From Alkalimarinus sediminis (GTDB taxonomy: Bacteria > Pseudomonadota > Gammaproteobacteria > Pseudomonadales > Oleiphilaceae), in assembly GCF_026427595.1 (NCBI RefSeq), contig NZ_CP101527.1, positions 4,087,001 to 4,151,000 on the forward strand: a stretch of 64,000 bases of DNA, in the 5' to 3' direction. Below, piece after piece: positions 26,290 through 36,733 of this stretch (its first letter is position 1; each line of letters opens with the position of its first letter). The notes beneath the pieces were generated by a model that was not told the origin of the DNA, did no database searches, and was given only the letters and a program-made list of their open reading frames with translations. A program made the translations under genes and the position numbers.

Positions 26290-28944
26290 ATGCTGTTCGA
26301 TCACTTTTCCAAACGCAACAAAGCAACACTTGTTAGCGCTGGCTATCCATCGCGGGTACTGGCATGCTTAGTTGTTCTTGGTATCCATTTGTCGTTATTT
26401 CACAGCTCTTCAAACCCACTCCTATGGGCGTTTATCATCGGCCATAGCGTGATTTACCCCCATGTCATTTACTACTTTTCAAATAAAAGACAACACGAAC
26501 AACGCAATATATTAATCGACGGCTTCTTTTACGGCTGCTGCGTTGCGCTATGGGGCTTAAACCCACTATCTACGATCGTATTTATTAGCGGTATGTGGAT
26601 GACCGCTTTTGCTGCTGGCAAAAGCCAGTTACTCCTCCAAAGCATGGCTACTATGTTGGCTGGGACTGTATGCTGTGCCGCCATTATAGGGTTCGAGTAT
26701 CGCGAGACACTGCCGTTGACCGCGACCATAATAACCTCGGTAGGTTTATTGGGGTTTGGCTTATCGCTTAGCTATGCGGTGGTAAAAATAAATACCAATC
26801 TACTCAATGTAAAGCTAAAGCTATCAGAGCAAGCAGAGCAGATGCGGCAAAGCAGCGAGCTTGCCTTTGCGGTCAACGCCCATCTTGAACTCGATAAAAT
26901 AATGGAACAGGTGATTCAAACCTTAAACCAGCTTTACCCCTTTGAGCAGATATGCATCACGCTATTAAATGAGAAGAAAAATCGCCTAGTGATGTTAAGA
27001 AGCTATGGCAACGCCCTCAGCCCCTATGAAAAATCTAAACTAGAAGGGCTAACCTTTTCACTTGACCGTGATAACAAGAGTATTTTCGTTTCACCAGTAT
27101 TGAATAATAAGCCTCTTTATCTCAAACAGGTAAGCTCAGAAATCCTGGCTAAGATTGGTTCTGCTATCGATCAAAGGCTATACACCATCAAGCCTTCTAA
27201 AAGTATTGTTTACTTTCCTTTATCGGTTGAAGGCAAGGTTATAGGTGGGCTCGGTTTTATTAACTACAAAACACCTATAGATATTCAGCCAGAGGATATT
27301 GATAGGCTTTCAAACTATTTGATTCAAGTCGGTACTGCAATACGCAACTCACAGTTATTTGAAGAAGCGCAAAAGTCCAGTGAAGCGGCGCTAGTAGCCC
27401 AACAAGCGGCAGAAACTTCCGAAGCAGCTAAAAGCCACTTTTTAGCCAATATGAGTCACGAGATCAGAACCCCGATGACCGCCATTATTGGCTACTCTGA
27501 GTCTCTACTCTATGATGATATCGCAGCGGAAGAGAAAGATTATTTTGTCGAAACTATTATTCGTAGTGGCAAACACCTGCTGACGATTATCAACGACATA
27601 TTAGACCTATCTAAAATTGAAGCGCATAAACTTGAAGTAGAAAAAGTAGCCGTACCACTGGTGAGTCTGATTCGTGACCTACAAGCGCATATGAGCCTGA
27701 AAGCAGAAGAGAAAGGGCTCATATTCAATATATCACCTATCTTTCCTCTGCCTTCATATTTTATAACTGACGCAACCCGTATTAAGCAGGTACTGTTTAA
27801 TTTGACGAGCAATGCGGTAAAGTTTACCCAAAAAGGCTCCGTCAGCATTTTAATTCGCTATGAAGAAGAGTCCGACACCCTCTATTTTGAAGTTAAAGAT
27901 ACCGGTATTGGCTTAACAGAGGAGCAAGCCAAACGCGTTTTTGACCCCTTTGTGCAAGCAGACAGCTCTACCACTCGAAAGTATGGCGGCACCGGTTTAG
28001 GGCTCTATATCTCGAAGCAGCTAACCCAATTGCTAGGCGGTGAAATACATGTAGATAGTCAACCAGGCATGGGAAGTGAGTTCTCAATCGCGCTACCGCC
28101 CGGAAACCTGTCAGACGCTGAGTGGTTTAACAGCAAAATTGACCTCGAAAACGCAATGCGTGAAGCCGAGCAGTCGATGCATTCTATTAGTAATATTAAG
28201 TTTAAAGGCAAAGTGCTGATAGCTGAAGACAACGTTGAAAACCAAAGACTGTTAACCCATGTTTTAGGTCAGATGGGAATCGACATAACAATCGTTAATA
28301 ATGGCAAAGAAGCGCTTGAGCAAGCAGCCAACACGCGTTTCGACTTAATTATGCTAGATATTCAAATGCCCGAAATGGGAGGAGAAGAGGCCGCCTCCAA
28401 ACTCAAAGCCCTAAATACTACCGCGCCTACTATCGCCCTGACTGCCAATGTCATGCACCATCAGCTTGAAAGCTATCGCCGGGCAGGTTTCGTCGACTTT
28501 ATAGCCAAACCTTTTGACCGACACCATTTATGCAAAATACTGAAAAAGTACCTTTCAGAACAAGCAATTATGCTAACAGGCAATATACTTATTGCCGATG
28601 ACAACCCTGTAAACCTCAAACTACTTAAACATCAGATCGAAAAAATAGCCACCGGTATTGAAGTCACTACTGTTTACGATGGAGAGAGCGTCATCAAGCA
28701 AGTTGCTAATCACTCCTTTGACTTGATTTTACTGGATATGGAGATGCCAATTATGGGCGGTATCGAAACCCTCAGTGCATTGCGAGATAGTGGCAACGCT
28801 ACTCCCATTTATATCGTAACCGGCAATACATCTCCAGAAGATATAAAATACTGCGCGTCGATGGGCGCGACCGGTCATATTGCAAAGCCAATCGACACAG
28901 AAAACCTGCAACGGGTTTGCATAAAGCACTTGGGGGAAAATTGA
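26290..28944 (+). CDS. MASE2 hybrid sensor histidine kinase with two receiver domains
   Basis: An 884-residue membrane signalling protein. Residues 15-175 are a MASE2-type membrane sensor ([16 protein letters not shown] ... [18 protein letters not shown]). A GAF domain covers about 190-360. The HisKA dimerisation domain carries H390 (MSHEIRTPM). The ATPase domain has [23 protein letters not shown]. Two receiver domains follow, with phospho-acceptors D690 ([12 protein letters not shown]) and D816 ([12 protein letters not shown]). There is no output domain, so a separate phosphotransfer protein is expected. The prepilin gene overlaps its stop codon. Confidence 0.9.
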   Translation: MLFDHFSKRNKATLVSAGYPSRVLACLVVLGIHLSLFHSSSNPLLWAFIIGHSVIYPHVIYYFSNKRQHEQRNILIDGFFYGCCVALWGLNPLSTIVFISGMWMTAFAAGKSQLLLQSMATMLAGTVCCAAIIGFEYRETLPLTATIITSVGLLGFGLSLSYAVVKINTNLLNVKLKLSEQAEQMRQSSELAFAVNAHLELDKIMEQVIQTLNQLYPFEQICITLLNEKKNRLVMLRSYGNALSPYEKSKLEGLTFSLDRDNKSIFVSPVLNNKPLYLKQVSSEILAKIGSAIDQRLYTIKPSKSIVYFPLSVEGKVIGGLGFINYKTPIDIQPEDIDRLSNYLIQVGTAIRNSQLFEEAQKSSEAALVAQQAAETSEAAKSHFLANMSHEIRTPMTAIIGYSESLLYDDIAAEEKDYFVETIIRSGKHLLTIINDILDLSKIEAHKLEVEKVAVPLVSLIRDLQAHMSLKAEEKGLIFNISPIFPLPSYFITDATRIKQVLFNLTSNAVKFTQKGSVSILIRYEEESDTLYFEVKDTGIGLTEEQAKRVFDPFVQADSSTTRKYGGTGLGLYISKQLTQLLGGEIHVDSQPGMGSEFSIALPPGNLSDAEWFNSKIDLENAMREAEQSMHSISNIKFKGKVLIAEDNVENQRLLTHVLGQMGIDITIVNNGKEALEQAANTRFDLIMLDIQMPEMGGEEAASKLKALNTTAPTIALTANVMHHQLESYRRAGFVDFIAKPFDRHHLCKILKKYLSEQAIMLTGNILIADDNPVNLKLLKHQIEKIATGIEVTTVYDGESVIKQVANHSFDLILLDMEMPIMGGIETLSALRDSGNATPIYIVTGNTSPEDIKYCASMGATGHIAKPIDTENLQRVCIKHLGEN

Positions 28945-29516
28945 GCATTCAACGAGCACAACAGCCAAAAGCAAGCACTGGTTTTACTCTTATTGAGCTG
29001 GTCATAATCATTGCGATTGTCTCTATTTTAGGCGTGATAGCGCTATCAAGATACGCTGACCTGAAGCAACAAGCTGAACTCAGTTCTGCCCAGTACATCG
29101 CAAGCTCCTTAAAAACAGGTGTTGATACGGTCAAGCTTGTCTTTAGAACTGCCGGCCATACAACTCGTGTTCAAAATCTAGCGGGATATGGCGACGGCAC
29201 AATTGATACCAATAACATCGGCTACCCAATCGGCACAACCAAGGGCAACGGAAACGAAAATATCGGAGTCGGAAACGCTGGTTGTGTTGGCGTATGGGAG
29301 GGGGTTCTTGATGCCCCCCCTTCCGTGGCTATTAATAACAATAGCAATGCAGACTATCGATCTTATCGCCACGACGGAAACAAAGTCTGTAGTTATGTCT
29401 ATCGAGCTGGCGGCGATACAGCTAACCGAAACAATGCCCAGCTGGTGATACGTTATGACTCAAGAGATGGCTCCGTAGAGGTATGTGGACGCCGGTCTGA
29501 TATTCCTAACTGCTAA
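28941..29516 (+). CDS. Type IV pilin-like prepilin
   Basis: About 191 residues. The start is TTG at 28941, whose bases overlap the TGA of the kinase gene, and GGGGGAAAA just upstream serves as ribosome site. The leader [14 protein letters not shown] is cut before F15 by prepilin peptidase. FTLIELVIIIAIVSILGVIAL with Glu at +5 forms the assembly helix. The C-terminal half is rich in Asn and Gly and has four cysteines, similar to MSHA-type pilins. No other pilus genes are adjacent. Confidence 0.82.
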   Translation: MSIQRAQQPKASTGFTLIELVIIIAIVSILGVIALSRYADLKQQAELSSAQYIASSLKTGVDTVKLVFRTAGHTTRVQNLAGYGDGTIDTNNIGYPIGTTKGNGNENIGVGNAGCVGVWEGVLDAPPSVAINNNSNADYRSYRHDGNKVCSYVYRAGGDTANRNNAQLVIRYDSRDGSVEVCGRRSDIPNC

Positions 29517-29555
29517 TAACACTATTAACAGCCCCCCCCAAAACCAAGGAACAGC

Positions 29556-30176
29556 ATGAACTGGGATTCAATTATTAAAGAGTTTATAACCCTGTGGGTA
29601 GTCATCGACCCGATAGGCTCCATCCCTGTTTTTATTGCGGTTACCGCAGGTTTACAAGCGTCAATGCAGCGCAAGGTAGCTATTAAAGCAACCTCTGTTG
29701 CGGCTATTATTTTGCTGTTCTTCCTTACTCTGGGACAGCTGCTACTTGAACAACTCAGTATATCTCTTGACGCCTTCCAAATTGCCGGTGGCATTGTGCT
29801 GTTCTTGTTTGCCCTAACCATGATATTTGGAGACAGTAAACCTGACGAAGAGAAGAAACAAATCCAAGGAAGTGTTTCTCATTTAGCCATTTTCCCTCTC
29901 GCTATTCCATCCCTAGCGTCACCTGGGGCTATGCTGTCGGTGGTGATGTTAACAGATAATCATCGTCACTCATTAGAAGAGCAAATTATCACAGCCGTTA
30001 TTATGCTCTCTGTCATATTGATTACCCTGGTGCTATTTTTTATGGCAGGGCCGATTCAACGCATTATTGGTAACGCGGGGGCTAGCGTTGTTAGCCGTGT
30101 GATGGGGCTTATTCTAGCATCGGTCGCAGTGGATAATATTCTAAAAGCGATTACCGCCTACTTTTCGCTAGGGTGA
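29556..30176 (+). CDS. MarC family integral membrane protein
   Basis: A 206-residue protein with six helices. IDPIGSIPVFIAVTAG, AFQIAGGIVLFLFALTMI and FPLAIPSLASPGAML are hallmarks of the MarC/YhgN (UPF0056) family. The family was linked to multiple antibiotic resistance by name only; its function is not established. The last 19 bases overlap the convergent DUF3124 gene. Confidence 0.88.
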   Translation: MNWDSIIKEFITLWVVIDPIGSIPVFIAVTAGLQASMQRKVAIKATSVAAIILLFFLTLGQLLLEQLSISLDAFQIAGGIVLFLFALTMIFGDSKPDEEKKQIQGSVSHLAIFPLAIPSLASPGAMLSVVMLTDNHRHSLEEQIITAVIMLSVILITLVLFFMAGPIQRIIGNAGASVVSRVMGLILASVAVDNILKAITAYFSLG

Positions 30177-30649
30177 TGACGGCTTTTTGTTTCGATTACT
30201 CTGCCTTGACTGCTCAGTGAATAACCTTGTGTGCCTGAGTTTGCCAACATGCGTGACTCGATGAGTGGCGCAACGACTTCTTCAGCAGACTCCCAACGAA
30301 CGATAAAGTTGGCTCCTATGCCATCAAACCCCTTTTCAGACCTAACCAGGTAGCTTTTCGAGGCAAATGAGCGAAGTATCAGTGGCTCCTGCAAGTACTG
30401 CTTTGATAACTTGCCGTGCGTATCATAACTGGTCACCGCATTCACTGTTATCGAATGGTGCGGGTCTATATTATGAATGGTTACCGTTGTAAGCCCTTTC
30501 ACACTGAAACTATTAGACTTATACAGCTCGGTATAGCTCGGCACATAAACAGTCTGACCGGTGCTTTTAGATAATAACGCTTGTGACCAGGCATTAATGC
30601 TTAACAAAACAGCAGGGACCACAAATAGCAGCCGGATTGGAATACTCAT
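30158..30649 (-). CDS. Exported DUF3124 protein
   Basis: About 163 residues. The start at 30649 has GGAGAG 8 bases upstream and gives a signal peptide, MSIPIRLLFVVPAVLLSINAWS. The core (GQTVYVPSYTELY, TVTIHNIDPHHSITVNAVTSYDTHGKL, GANFIVRW) matches the DUF3124 family of periplasmic proteins with unknown function. Confidence 0.82.
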   Translation of the reverse strand: MSIPIRLLFVVPAVLLSINAWSQALLSKSTGQTVYVPSYTELYKSNSFSVKGLTTVTIHNIDPHHSITVNAVTSYDTHGKLSKQYLQEPLILRSFASKSYLVRSEKGFDGIGANFIVRWESAEEVVAPLIESRMLANSGTQGYSLSSQGRVIETKSRHHPSEK

Positions 30650-30969
30650 TTTCGACTCTCCATATGATTGACGGTAGCTTTTACAGCAACTGTTGTAGTT
30701 ACTATAGCCGTTAAATAAACCTTCAAATTGATAGTATGACAATATATTAAAGTTACCTATACTTAAAGCTCAATGACTAACGGTCATTTAAACCATAACA
30801 AGGAGATTTCGTTAGCCATGCTATTCCCACTTCAGGTCAGAGCCTACAAAGGCATCATGAGTGCCATTACAATTATCCAGTGCCGAAATATCTAAACCAT
30901 GCAGCCTGTGAAAAGGGCTAGATCAATACGCCAAATGGCTCGACTCATCAAAGCTACGAAAACATGACT
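30650..30969. other. Intergenic region with no recognised feature
   Basis: This stretch lies between the DUF3124 start and the end of the TPR gene. I found no convincing gene, RNA or terminator in it. It should contain the DUF3124 promoter. Confidence 0.4.
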
Positions 30970-32817
30970 CTATTGAATACCCAACTGTAGCTCATAGGCG
31001 GGCTCTGCTGTTGGGTCACTGGCATTCATCGTCAGTATCATTCTACTCTCACCGGTGGGGGTATAACCGGCAGCTATTGCTCGCTTAATTAGTGAGCCCC
31101 ATGCAGCGGGGGTCTCTTCTGCTGTTCCGTTAAACGTTAGATAAGCACACTTAAATGCTGGCGCCTTCTTAGCTCGGTAAGACCCCTTGTTTCTGGGTTT
31201 GCCTTTATAGGGGAAGGCCAATCGGAAATTCAGTGGTTCGCCTTCTGTCAAAGCCTCTCCTGAAGCACCACCTTCAAACAAAATATGAAGCGGCCCATTG
31301 ATAGTGCCGCCTGATTTCACCAGTGCAACGCCGGCTCTAAACGCATTCTTTTTAATCGAAGCTGCAATCTCTTCTGCCTTAACCGTTAGATTTAAGCCGT
31401 ACAATGACTGGGCCTCTACCGTTTTGGTATTTACAGAACCAATAACATGCTCATCGTTCGCTACTGTTGGGTCATTGTTAGCAACTGCAACCATCTCAAT
31501 ATCAACCTTAGGAGAACGACTGGTTTTGGCATACCGAACCTTACTGTCTCTTGGTTGGCAAGGTCCCGTTATTTCACTGCGCTCATCATCGGTAGCGGGC
31601 TCTGCATCCATAAAATCTAACCACTGTTTCGCCTTTTCGCCTCTGCCACCCAATAGTGTTGCGTTAATAAACGAGCGTCTAGCGCTTACTTTATTACCTA
31701 GTTTAAGCTCACTGATCCCTAGCAGCAGATTGGCCTGACTAACATACCGATCCTTCAACACGTTTTTGCAGGCGGTCAGCATAGTGGTGTTCATAGGCTT
31801 CCAGTCAGACTGCTCCATTTGCAGCTGTGCCAACCTGATAAACAGATCAAAGTCTTCTATCTGGTCAATCGATTGTTCTAGTGTATTAACTGCTTTCTCT
31901 TTCTCTCTGGCTTGTAACCAATATTCAAAAGTACGTTTGATAACAGACTCATCACGCTTAATTTCACCTGCTAGCACCGCCTGCTCTAGCACCCTAGCCC
32001 CCTTGGCGGCGGCCTGATTAGCCACATACAGGTCAGCTAGCAGCAGAATATCTTCTAATTCAAACGGCAGTTTTTTATGCCGTGCTAAGGCAAGATGATC
32101 AAGAGCGGGGCGTTGCTTATTTTGCGCGAGCAAGATGGACGTTAGCTGACGCCAGTATTTGAAGGTTTGAGGGTATAGGTCAATCAGCCTCTGCAGCACG
32201 CGCTGGCTTTGCGGATAACTACCCGCTTTGTAGTAGAGCGCTAACATCTGATTGAGCTGTTGTTCGGTAAGCTCTGCGTCAGTGAGTGGAATTTTATCGA
32301 GTGTTTCAACTGTTGCCAGATAGTCCTGTACGCCAAAATAAGACTGAGCTAACAATAACTGCGAACCAAGATCTAACATTTGCAGGCGGTTTAATGTCGT
32401 GACCGCATGCTCATACTGCTGTTGCAACACATAAACACTGGCAAGCTCTTTAAGTAGCTCTTGATTGACAACAGCCGAAAGCCCCTCCGCCTCTAGTGCG
32501 AGGTTGTAAAATTCGATCGCTTTACCATACTCTTTTTGCTTAACGTAGTGATGAGCCAAGTATCGCCCAGTCGTTGATTTAGTATAGGCATCGGTTATGC
32601 TATTTATCTGTTTCTCTAGCGCCTGCAACGAAAGGTCAGCTGTCTCACTCAGCTGTTTATTGGGGTCTAAATAGAGCTTACTTCGATAAGCTTCTGCAGC
32701 CACTCCGTGGCTAAACAGCATCCATCCGCTTTGACTAAGCAACCACATAGCTAACAGCACTGGCCGTCGCTTGCCCAGACCTAACAGCCATTGCTGCCAA
32801 CAATCGAGCACTCTCAT
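30970..32817 (-). CDS. Exported TPR-repeat protein of the TonB/TtpC operon
   Basis: A 615-residue protein with an N-terminal signal or anchor (about residues 15-41). A long array of tetratricopeptide-like repeats covers about residues 80-400. The C-terminal domain has no recognised family. Such TPR proteins close TtpC-type TonB operons in Vibrio and Shewanella relatives, where they contribute to TonB-dependent uptake. Its start overlaps the tonB stop by 4 bases. Confidence 0.8.
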   Translation of the reverse strand: MRVLDCWQQWLLGLGKRRPVLLAMWLLSQSGWMLFSHGVAAEAYRSKLYLDPNKQLSETADLSLQALEKQINSITDAYTKSTTGRYLAHHYVKQKEYGKAIEFYNLALEAEGLSAVVNQELLKELASVYVLQQQYEHAVTTLNRLQMLDLGSQLLLAQSYFGVQDYLATVETLDKIPLTDAELTEQQLNQMLALYYKAGSYPQSQRVLQRLIDLYPQTFKYWRQLTSILLAQNKQRPALDHLALARHKKLPFELEDILLLADLYVANQAAAKGARVLEQAVLAGEIKRDESVIKRTFEYWLQAREKEKAVNTLEQSIDQIEDFDLFIRLAQLQMEQSDWKPMNTTMLTACKNVLKDRYVSQANLLLGISELKLGNKVSARRSFINATLLGGRGEKAKQWLDFMDAEPATDDERSEITGPCQPRDSKVRYAKTSRSPKVDIEMVAVANNDPTVANDEHVIGSVNTKTVEAQSLYGLNLTVKAEEIAASIKKNAFRAGVALVKSGGTINGPLHILFEGGASGEALTEGEPLNFRLAFPYKGKPRNKGSYRAKKAPAFKCAYLTFNGTAEETPAAWGSLIKRAIAAGYTPTGESRMILTMNASDPTAEPAYELQLGIQ

Positions 32818-33536
32818 GGATAGACCACATTTTCTGGATAGTCTTTCCAGTAAAGTGATATTTTTTGCGTAAGCACCCTATCACCTGAGTAGTTCTTGAT
32901 GGCACTGACATCATACCGCCAGAAGGCCACGGCGCGCTTTACTTCCTCTTCAAATACCCCTTTTGGATTCGCATCCAACATTCGAATATTAGCAGTACGA
33001 CCCGACCGGTCGACGGTAAACGCCACCAACACCCAGCCATTAAGTTTATGCTCCCAGGCCAGCTTTGGAATATTGGGCCTGCGAGTCGTATAAGGTGATA
33101 TTTCGACATACCCCTGACTATCTCCACCTTGCGCCAATAAATCCAAACTTTGTCCAGATATAGGTAACGCCCACTGGCCTTCTGCCACGCCTACATTAAT
33201 AGATAAAGACCCAATAGCAACCGAGGGCATCAATTGCGCCACTTGGGTCTCGGGCTCAACCGCAACAGTCTGTAACGGCTCCATTTTAGGCTCTTGTTTT
33301 GGCTCTACTATGGGTTCTGGTTCAGGCTCTGGCTCTAATGTTTTTGGTTTGGGTGGCTCTCGATAAAGATCTACGAAGGCCGCTAACTCAACCGTCTCTA
33401 CTGCTTGGTTATCAGAATGAATAAGGTTTCGCATAAACAGAAAAATAACTAGGGTAATCAGCAAAGAGGTACTACAAACCACTACCGCTTTACTGGTTTC
33501 ACGTATTAGTCGAAGGGAGTTCGAAGACCTAGCCAT
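32814..33536 (-). CDS. tonB: TonB energy transducer
   Basis: A 240-residue protein. One N-terminal membrane anchor (about residues 16-36) is followed by a Pro/Glu-rich spacer with EPEP repeats (about 58-90). The C-terminal TonB domain includes YTTRRPNIPKLAWEHKLNGWVLVAFTVDRSGRTANIRML. It spans the periplasm and drives TonB-dependent outer-membrane receptors using the ExbB/ExbD/TtpC motor encoded just upstream. Confidence 0.9.
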   Translation of the reverse strand: MARSSNSLRLIRETSKAVVVCSTSLLITLVIFLFMRNLIHSDNQAVETVELAAFVDLYREPPKPKTLEPEPEPEPIVEPKQEPKMEPLQTVAVEPETQVAQLMPSVAIGSLSINVGVAEGQWALPISGQSLDLLAQGGDSQGYVEISPYTTRRPNIPKLAWEHKLNGWVLVAFTVDRSGRTANIRMLDANPKGVFEEEVKRAVAFWRYDVSAIKNYSGDRVLTQKISLYWKDYPENVVYP

Positions 33537-33544
33537 AAGCGTAT

Positions 33545-33955
33545 CTACGGGGTAACACTGTTGGCAGCAATGGCGATTTTATCGATACCCGCCAAGCGGA
33601 TTTGATCCATCACTGCTACGAGTGTTCGTGTAGCGGCCTCTTGATCAGATTGTATGACCACTGAACCCTCTGGGTTTTCGGCATGAAGTCTGGCAACAAC
33701 AGTTCTAACCGATCGAATATCCACCGGTCGCTTATCAATCCAGATATCCCCTTCCGCATTAATGGCGACAAACACATTAGCATTCTCTTGCTTTGAGGCG
33801 GTTTGTGCTTGGGGCGTGTTGACGGTGATGCCCGACTCTTTAACAAACGAGGTGGTGACGATAAAGAAGATCAGCATAATAAAGACAATATCGAGCATAG
33901 GCGTCATATCCAACTCGGTATCAGATTGATTGCTGCCATGTCGTCTTGCTGCCAT
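33545..33955 (-). CDS. exbD: ExbD/TolR biopolymer transport protein
   Basis: A 136-residue protein with one membrane helix bearing the conserved proton-pathway aspartate (DMTPMLDIVFIMLIFFIVTTSF). A periplasmic domain of the ExbD type follows. It lies between exbB and tonB. Confidence 0.92.
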   Translation of the reverse strand: MAARRHGSNQSDTELDMTPMLDIVFIMLIFFIVTTSFVKESGITVNTPQAQTASKQENANVFVAINAEGDIWIDKRPVDIRSVRTVVARLHAENPEGSVVIQSDQEAATRTLVAVMDQIRLAGIDKIAIAANSVTP

Positions 33956-33999
33956 TTCTCAAGCCGCCTTGTTGTTACCAAAAAACGTAAATTCAACCA

Positions 34000-34536
34000 T
34001 TACAGTAGCATCAACTTATCTGCTAGTTTGCTGGTTTCGTTGTCGGCTATTTGTCGCAACCTAACCGAAAAGTAATACCCTGATAACGCTACCACTAATC
34101 CGGCCATGGTAGGAATAGTCGCTAAGTAAACACCTTGGGCCATGCTCTGAGCATTGCTGGTTCCATTTACAGCGATAATCTCAAATACCTTGATCATGCC
34201 AGTGACCGTACCTAAAAGCCCTAATAAGGGGCAGAGAATAATCAGCGTTTTGATCACCGACAGTCGCGCATGCAACTGAAGCCGAACCTCTGAAATAATA
34301 CCTTCGCGAATTTTATAGGCTCGCCAAGACTGATGATCTCTCCGCCCCTGCCAGTCTGCAATAGTGCTTTTCGCCAACTGAGGAAAGCCCACCTTATAAA
34401 ACCAATAACGATCAATAATGCATAACCAAAGCAGCAAACAGGTCACAAATACCGCCCAAATAATCGGCCCACCTTGCTCAATAAAGGCTCGTATATCACT
34501 CAGTGCATGAGTTAATGTGGTGACTAGCGTCTGCAT
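34000..34536 (-). CDS. exbB: ExbB/TolQ/MotA family proton channel protein
   Basis: A 178-residue protein with three membrane segments. The conserved LIILCPLLGLLGTVTGMIKVFEII and GVYLATIPTMAGLVVAL form the proton channel with ExbD. It starts 5 bases after the larger ttpC gene, so the operon encodes two ExbB-fold proteins. Confidence 0.9.
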   Translation of the reverse strand: MQTLVTTLTHALSDIRAFIEQGGPIIWAVFVTCLLLWLCIIDRYWFYKVGFPQLAKSTIADWQGRRDHQSWRAYKIREGIISEVRLQLHARLSVIKTLIILCPLLGLLGTVTGMIKVFEIIAVNGTSNAQSMAQGVYLATIPTMAGLVVALSGYYFSVRLRQIADNETSKLADKLMLL

Positions 34537-34541
34537 GGCGG

Positions 34542-35975
34542 TTATCCACCTTTTGCGTGATCAATATTAGAGTTAGATTGAGCCTCCATAAGGCGCGCCA
34601 TAATACCTGCGCTCTGCTCATCTAGTCGTTGCACCATATTACCTGACAAAGACGACACTAAACTGTGACCAAACAATAGTGGAATAGCGACAACCAACCC
34701 CAGAACCGTGGTGACTAGGGCTTGAGAGATACCTCCTGCCATAAGCTTTGGGTCACCACTACCAAACAAGCTAATCGCCTGAAAGGTTACGATCATCCCG
34801 GTAACCGTTCCCAGTAGCCCAAGCAGAGGCGAAATCGCTGCTAACAGTTTTATCAGGTTGTGACTCCGCTCAAGCTTAGGTATCTCAGCCAACACCGCTT
34901 CATCGAGCTTATATTGAATTTTGTCGTCCTCCGCTTTAAACCCGACAGCACTCAACAGCACTCGTCCAAGTGGATTTTTGTGAGAAGGTTGATCAAGCCA
35001 CTTTAACTGCCGACGCATGGCCAAGTGAATAATCGATAAATACAAGACTCGCCATAGTGTGATCAGCAGGCCTAACAAACCAATACCAATAATGATGTAG
35101 CCAATGATTCCGCCCTGTTCCACACGCTCCTGAAGGGTGGGTGCATAGGTCATTAACCCCATTAAACTCCCCCCGGTCGGATCAACAACCACCGGGAGCA
35201 ACGTTGCAACTGAGGCGGAGAATGTTTCTGCCTCGTTAACATAGCGATTAGCCGGTTGGCGACTCAATTCGAGCAACTCGCCGGTTTCAGGGATATAGCG
35301 TAAAAAGTCACCATTACTAAACGCGGTAAAGGTGCCCACTCGTAATATAGAGCGGTTATCGACATGGCCATCACGGGTTACTACCGGCCCCTGATAACTG
35401 ACAATTTTGCCTGACTCTGTCATCTCGTCTTGCACTAATAACCAGAGCTGTTCAAGGTCCTCCATACTTGCCAGGCGTTCAGTTTGCAGTAGCGCATCTA
35501 ATTTTTCGGTACGCCCAGTTTTTTGGGCCGTCACCATCGAATCTTGCAGAGCCGCCGAAAACTCACCCGCCATGGCTGTATAGATGCTGTAGATATCCCC
35601 TAGCTCTTGCTTCTTTTCATGTAAGGTTTGCTGAGCCTTGTTAATACGTTTAGCGTTTTCTTCAGTCTTCTTTTTAAGCGGGTTGTTGCTCGCCTGAGAG
35701 GCTTCAAAGGCTTTTTTTGCTTCTGCTAATAACGCTTTTTGGCGACTCTTCTGCTTAATGAACGCCTGTTCTCGCTCTCTATTAAGCTGCGCCTCTTTTA
35801 GTCGATTTTGTTTAACCGTTTCGAGCAGCTCATCTAAGTTACTGATCTGCTCAGATTGCTGCAAGAGCTCAGGCTGGCTAACGGTGGACTCAGCCGACAG
35901 TAGAGCCGGAAAAATCAGGGTCGACAAAATGAGTAACCTAATGCGTAATGTTGCCGCGCGTAGCATCGTTTTCAT
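34542..35975 (-). CDS. ttpC: TtpC-type large ExbB-family protein with coiled-coil extension
   Basis: A 477-residue protein. A signal peptide (MKTMLRAATLRIRLLILSTLIFPALLSA) leads to a long periplasmic coiled coil (about 40-135, rich in Gln, Lys and Glu). The MotA/TolQ/ExbB channel domain starts near residue 285 and includes LAAISPLLGLLGTVTGMIVTFQAI. The architecture equals TtpC of the Vibrio TonB2 system. Its start codon overlaps the DUF3450 stop (ATGA). Confidence 0.88.
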   Translation of the reverse strand: MKTMLRAATLRIRLLILSTLIFPALLSAESTVSQPELLQQSEQISNLDELLETVKQNRLKEAQLNREREQAFIKQKSRQKALLAEAKKAFEASQASNNPLKKKTEENAKRINKAQQTLHEKKQELGDIYSIYTAMAGEFSAALQDSMVTAQKTGRTEKLDALLQTERLASMEDLEQLWLLVQDEMTESGKIVSYQGPVVTRDGHVDNRSILRVGTFTAFSNGDFLRYIPETGELLELSRQPANRYVNEAETFSASVATLLPVVVDPTGGSLMGLMTYAPTLQERVEQGGIIGYIIIGIGLLGLLITLWRVLYLSIIHLAMRRQLKWLDQPSHKNPLGRVLLSAVGFKAEDDKIQYKLDEAVLAEIPKLERSHNLIKLLAAISPLLGLLGTVTGMIVTFQAISLFGSGDPKLMAGGISQALVTTVLGLVVAIPLLFGHSLVSSLSGNMVQRLDEQSAGIMARLMEAQSNSNIDHAKGG

Positions 35976-36727
35976 TCTGGCATCACCATTGGCAAACTCA
36001 GTAACTGAGGCGCGACTTGATTACCTGCCACTCGAATAGCATCGGAGATATTGCGATTAAATGCGACGGGCAGCACTTCCCATTCACGAGTATCCCTATT
36101 CCAGTAAGCTGATGTTGCACCATCTAAGGTGCGATAATAGAGAGCGACACGGCCAACCCTCAAAAACTCAACCGACAGCATTTCACCTTCAACCTCCAGA
36201 CTATCGCGATAGGTCTCCACCGAGCGACCATAGTCATTTTCAATCTGATAGGCTTCAAGTAGTAGCCTATACTTATCGGGGAGAGACAAACTGGGGTTTC
36301 GTAAATGCTGCTTGAGTTGAATAACTCCATTGACTCGTTGCTCCTGACGAAACGGCACATCTAACACTACAAACTTCTCTAACGCATCCGCCATGCTATT
36401 CATCAACGGCATAATACGGAGTTGGGTTACATTGATTTCATCAATCTGCTTTTGTAACGACTCAAGCTCAGCCTCTTGGTCTTGTTGTAGCTGTTTCAGT
36501 TCATAGTTATAAACATTCTGATATTCGGTATTGAGGGTAATCTGCTGATACTCTTCAAGCATCCTCTGAGTCTGCAGCGCCATTTGATCAATGCGCTGCT
36601 GAGAAGCAATGGCACTTTGATTTGTTTTGCTCACAACACTGAGACTATCATCAACCGTCGCAGCTTTTAGTGCAGCAGATCCGCACCCCGCGAGCATTGC
36701 CACCAACATAACTGATTGTATTCTCAT
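35972..36727 (-). CDS. DUF3450 periplasmic protein
   Basis: A 251-residue protein with a short signal (possible lipobox LAGC at about residue 15). A coiled-coil first half is followed by the family segment LRIMPLMNSMADALEKFVVLDVPF, which is typical of DUF3450. In TtpC-type TonB operons this protein is the first structural gene. It begins 6 bases after the AraC regulator gene. Confidence 0.85.
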   Translation of the reverse strand: MRIQSVMLVAMLAGCGSAALKAATVDDSLSVVSKTNQSAIASQQRIDQMALQTQRMLEEYQQITLNTEYQNVYNYELKQLQQDQEAELESLQKQIDEINVTQLRIMPLMNSMADALEKFVVLDVPFRQEQRVNGVIQLKQHLRNPSLSLPDKYRLLLEAYQIENDYGRSVETYRDSLEVEGEMLSVEFLRVGRVALYYRTLDGATSAYWNRDTREWEVLPVAFNRNISDAIRVAGNQVAPQLLSLPMVMPE

Positions 36728-36733
36728 AACGTC

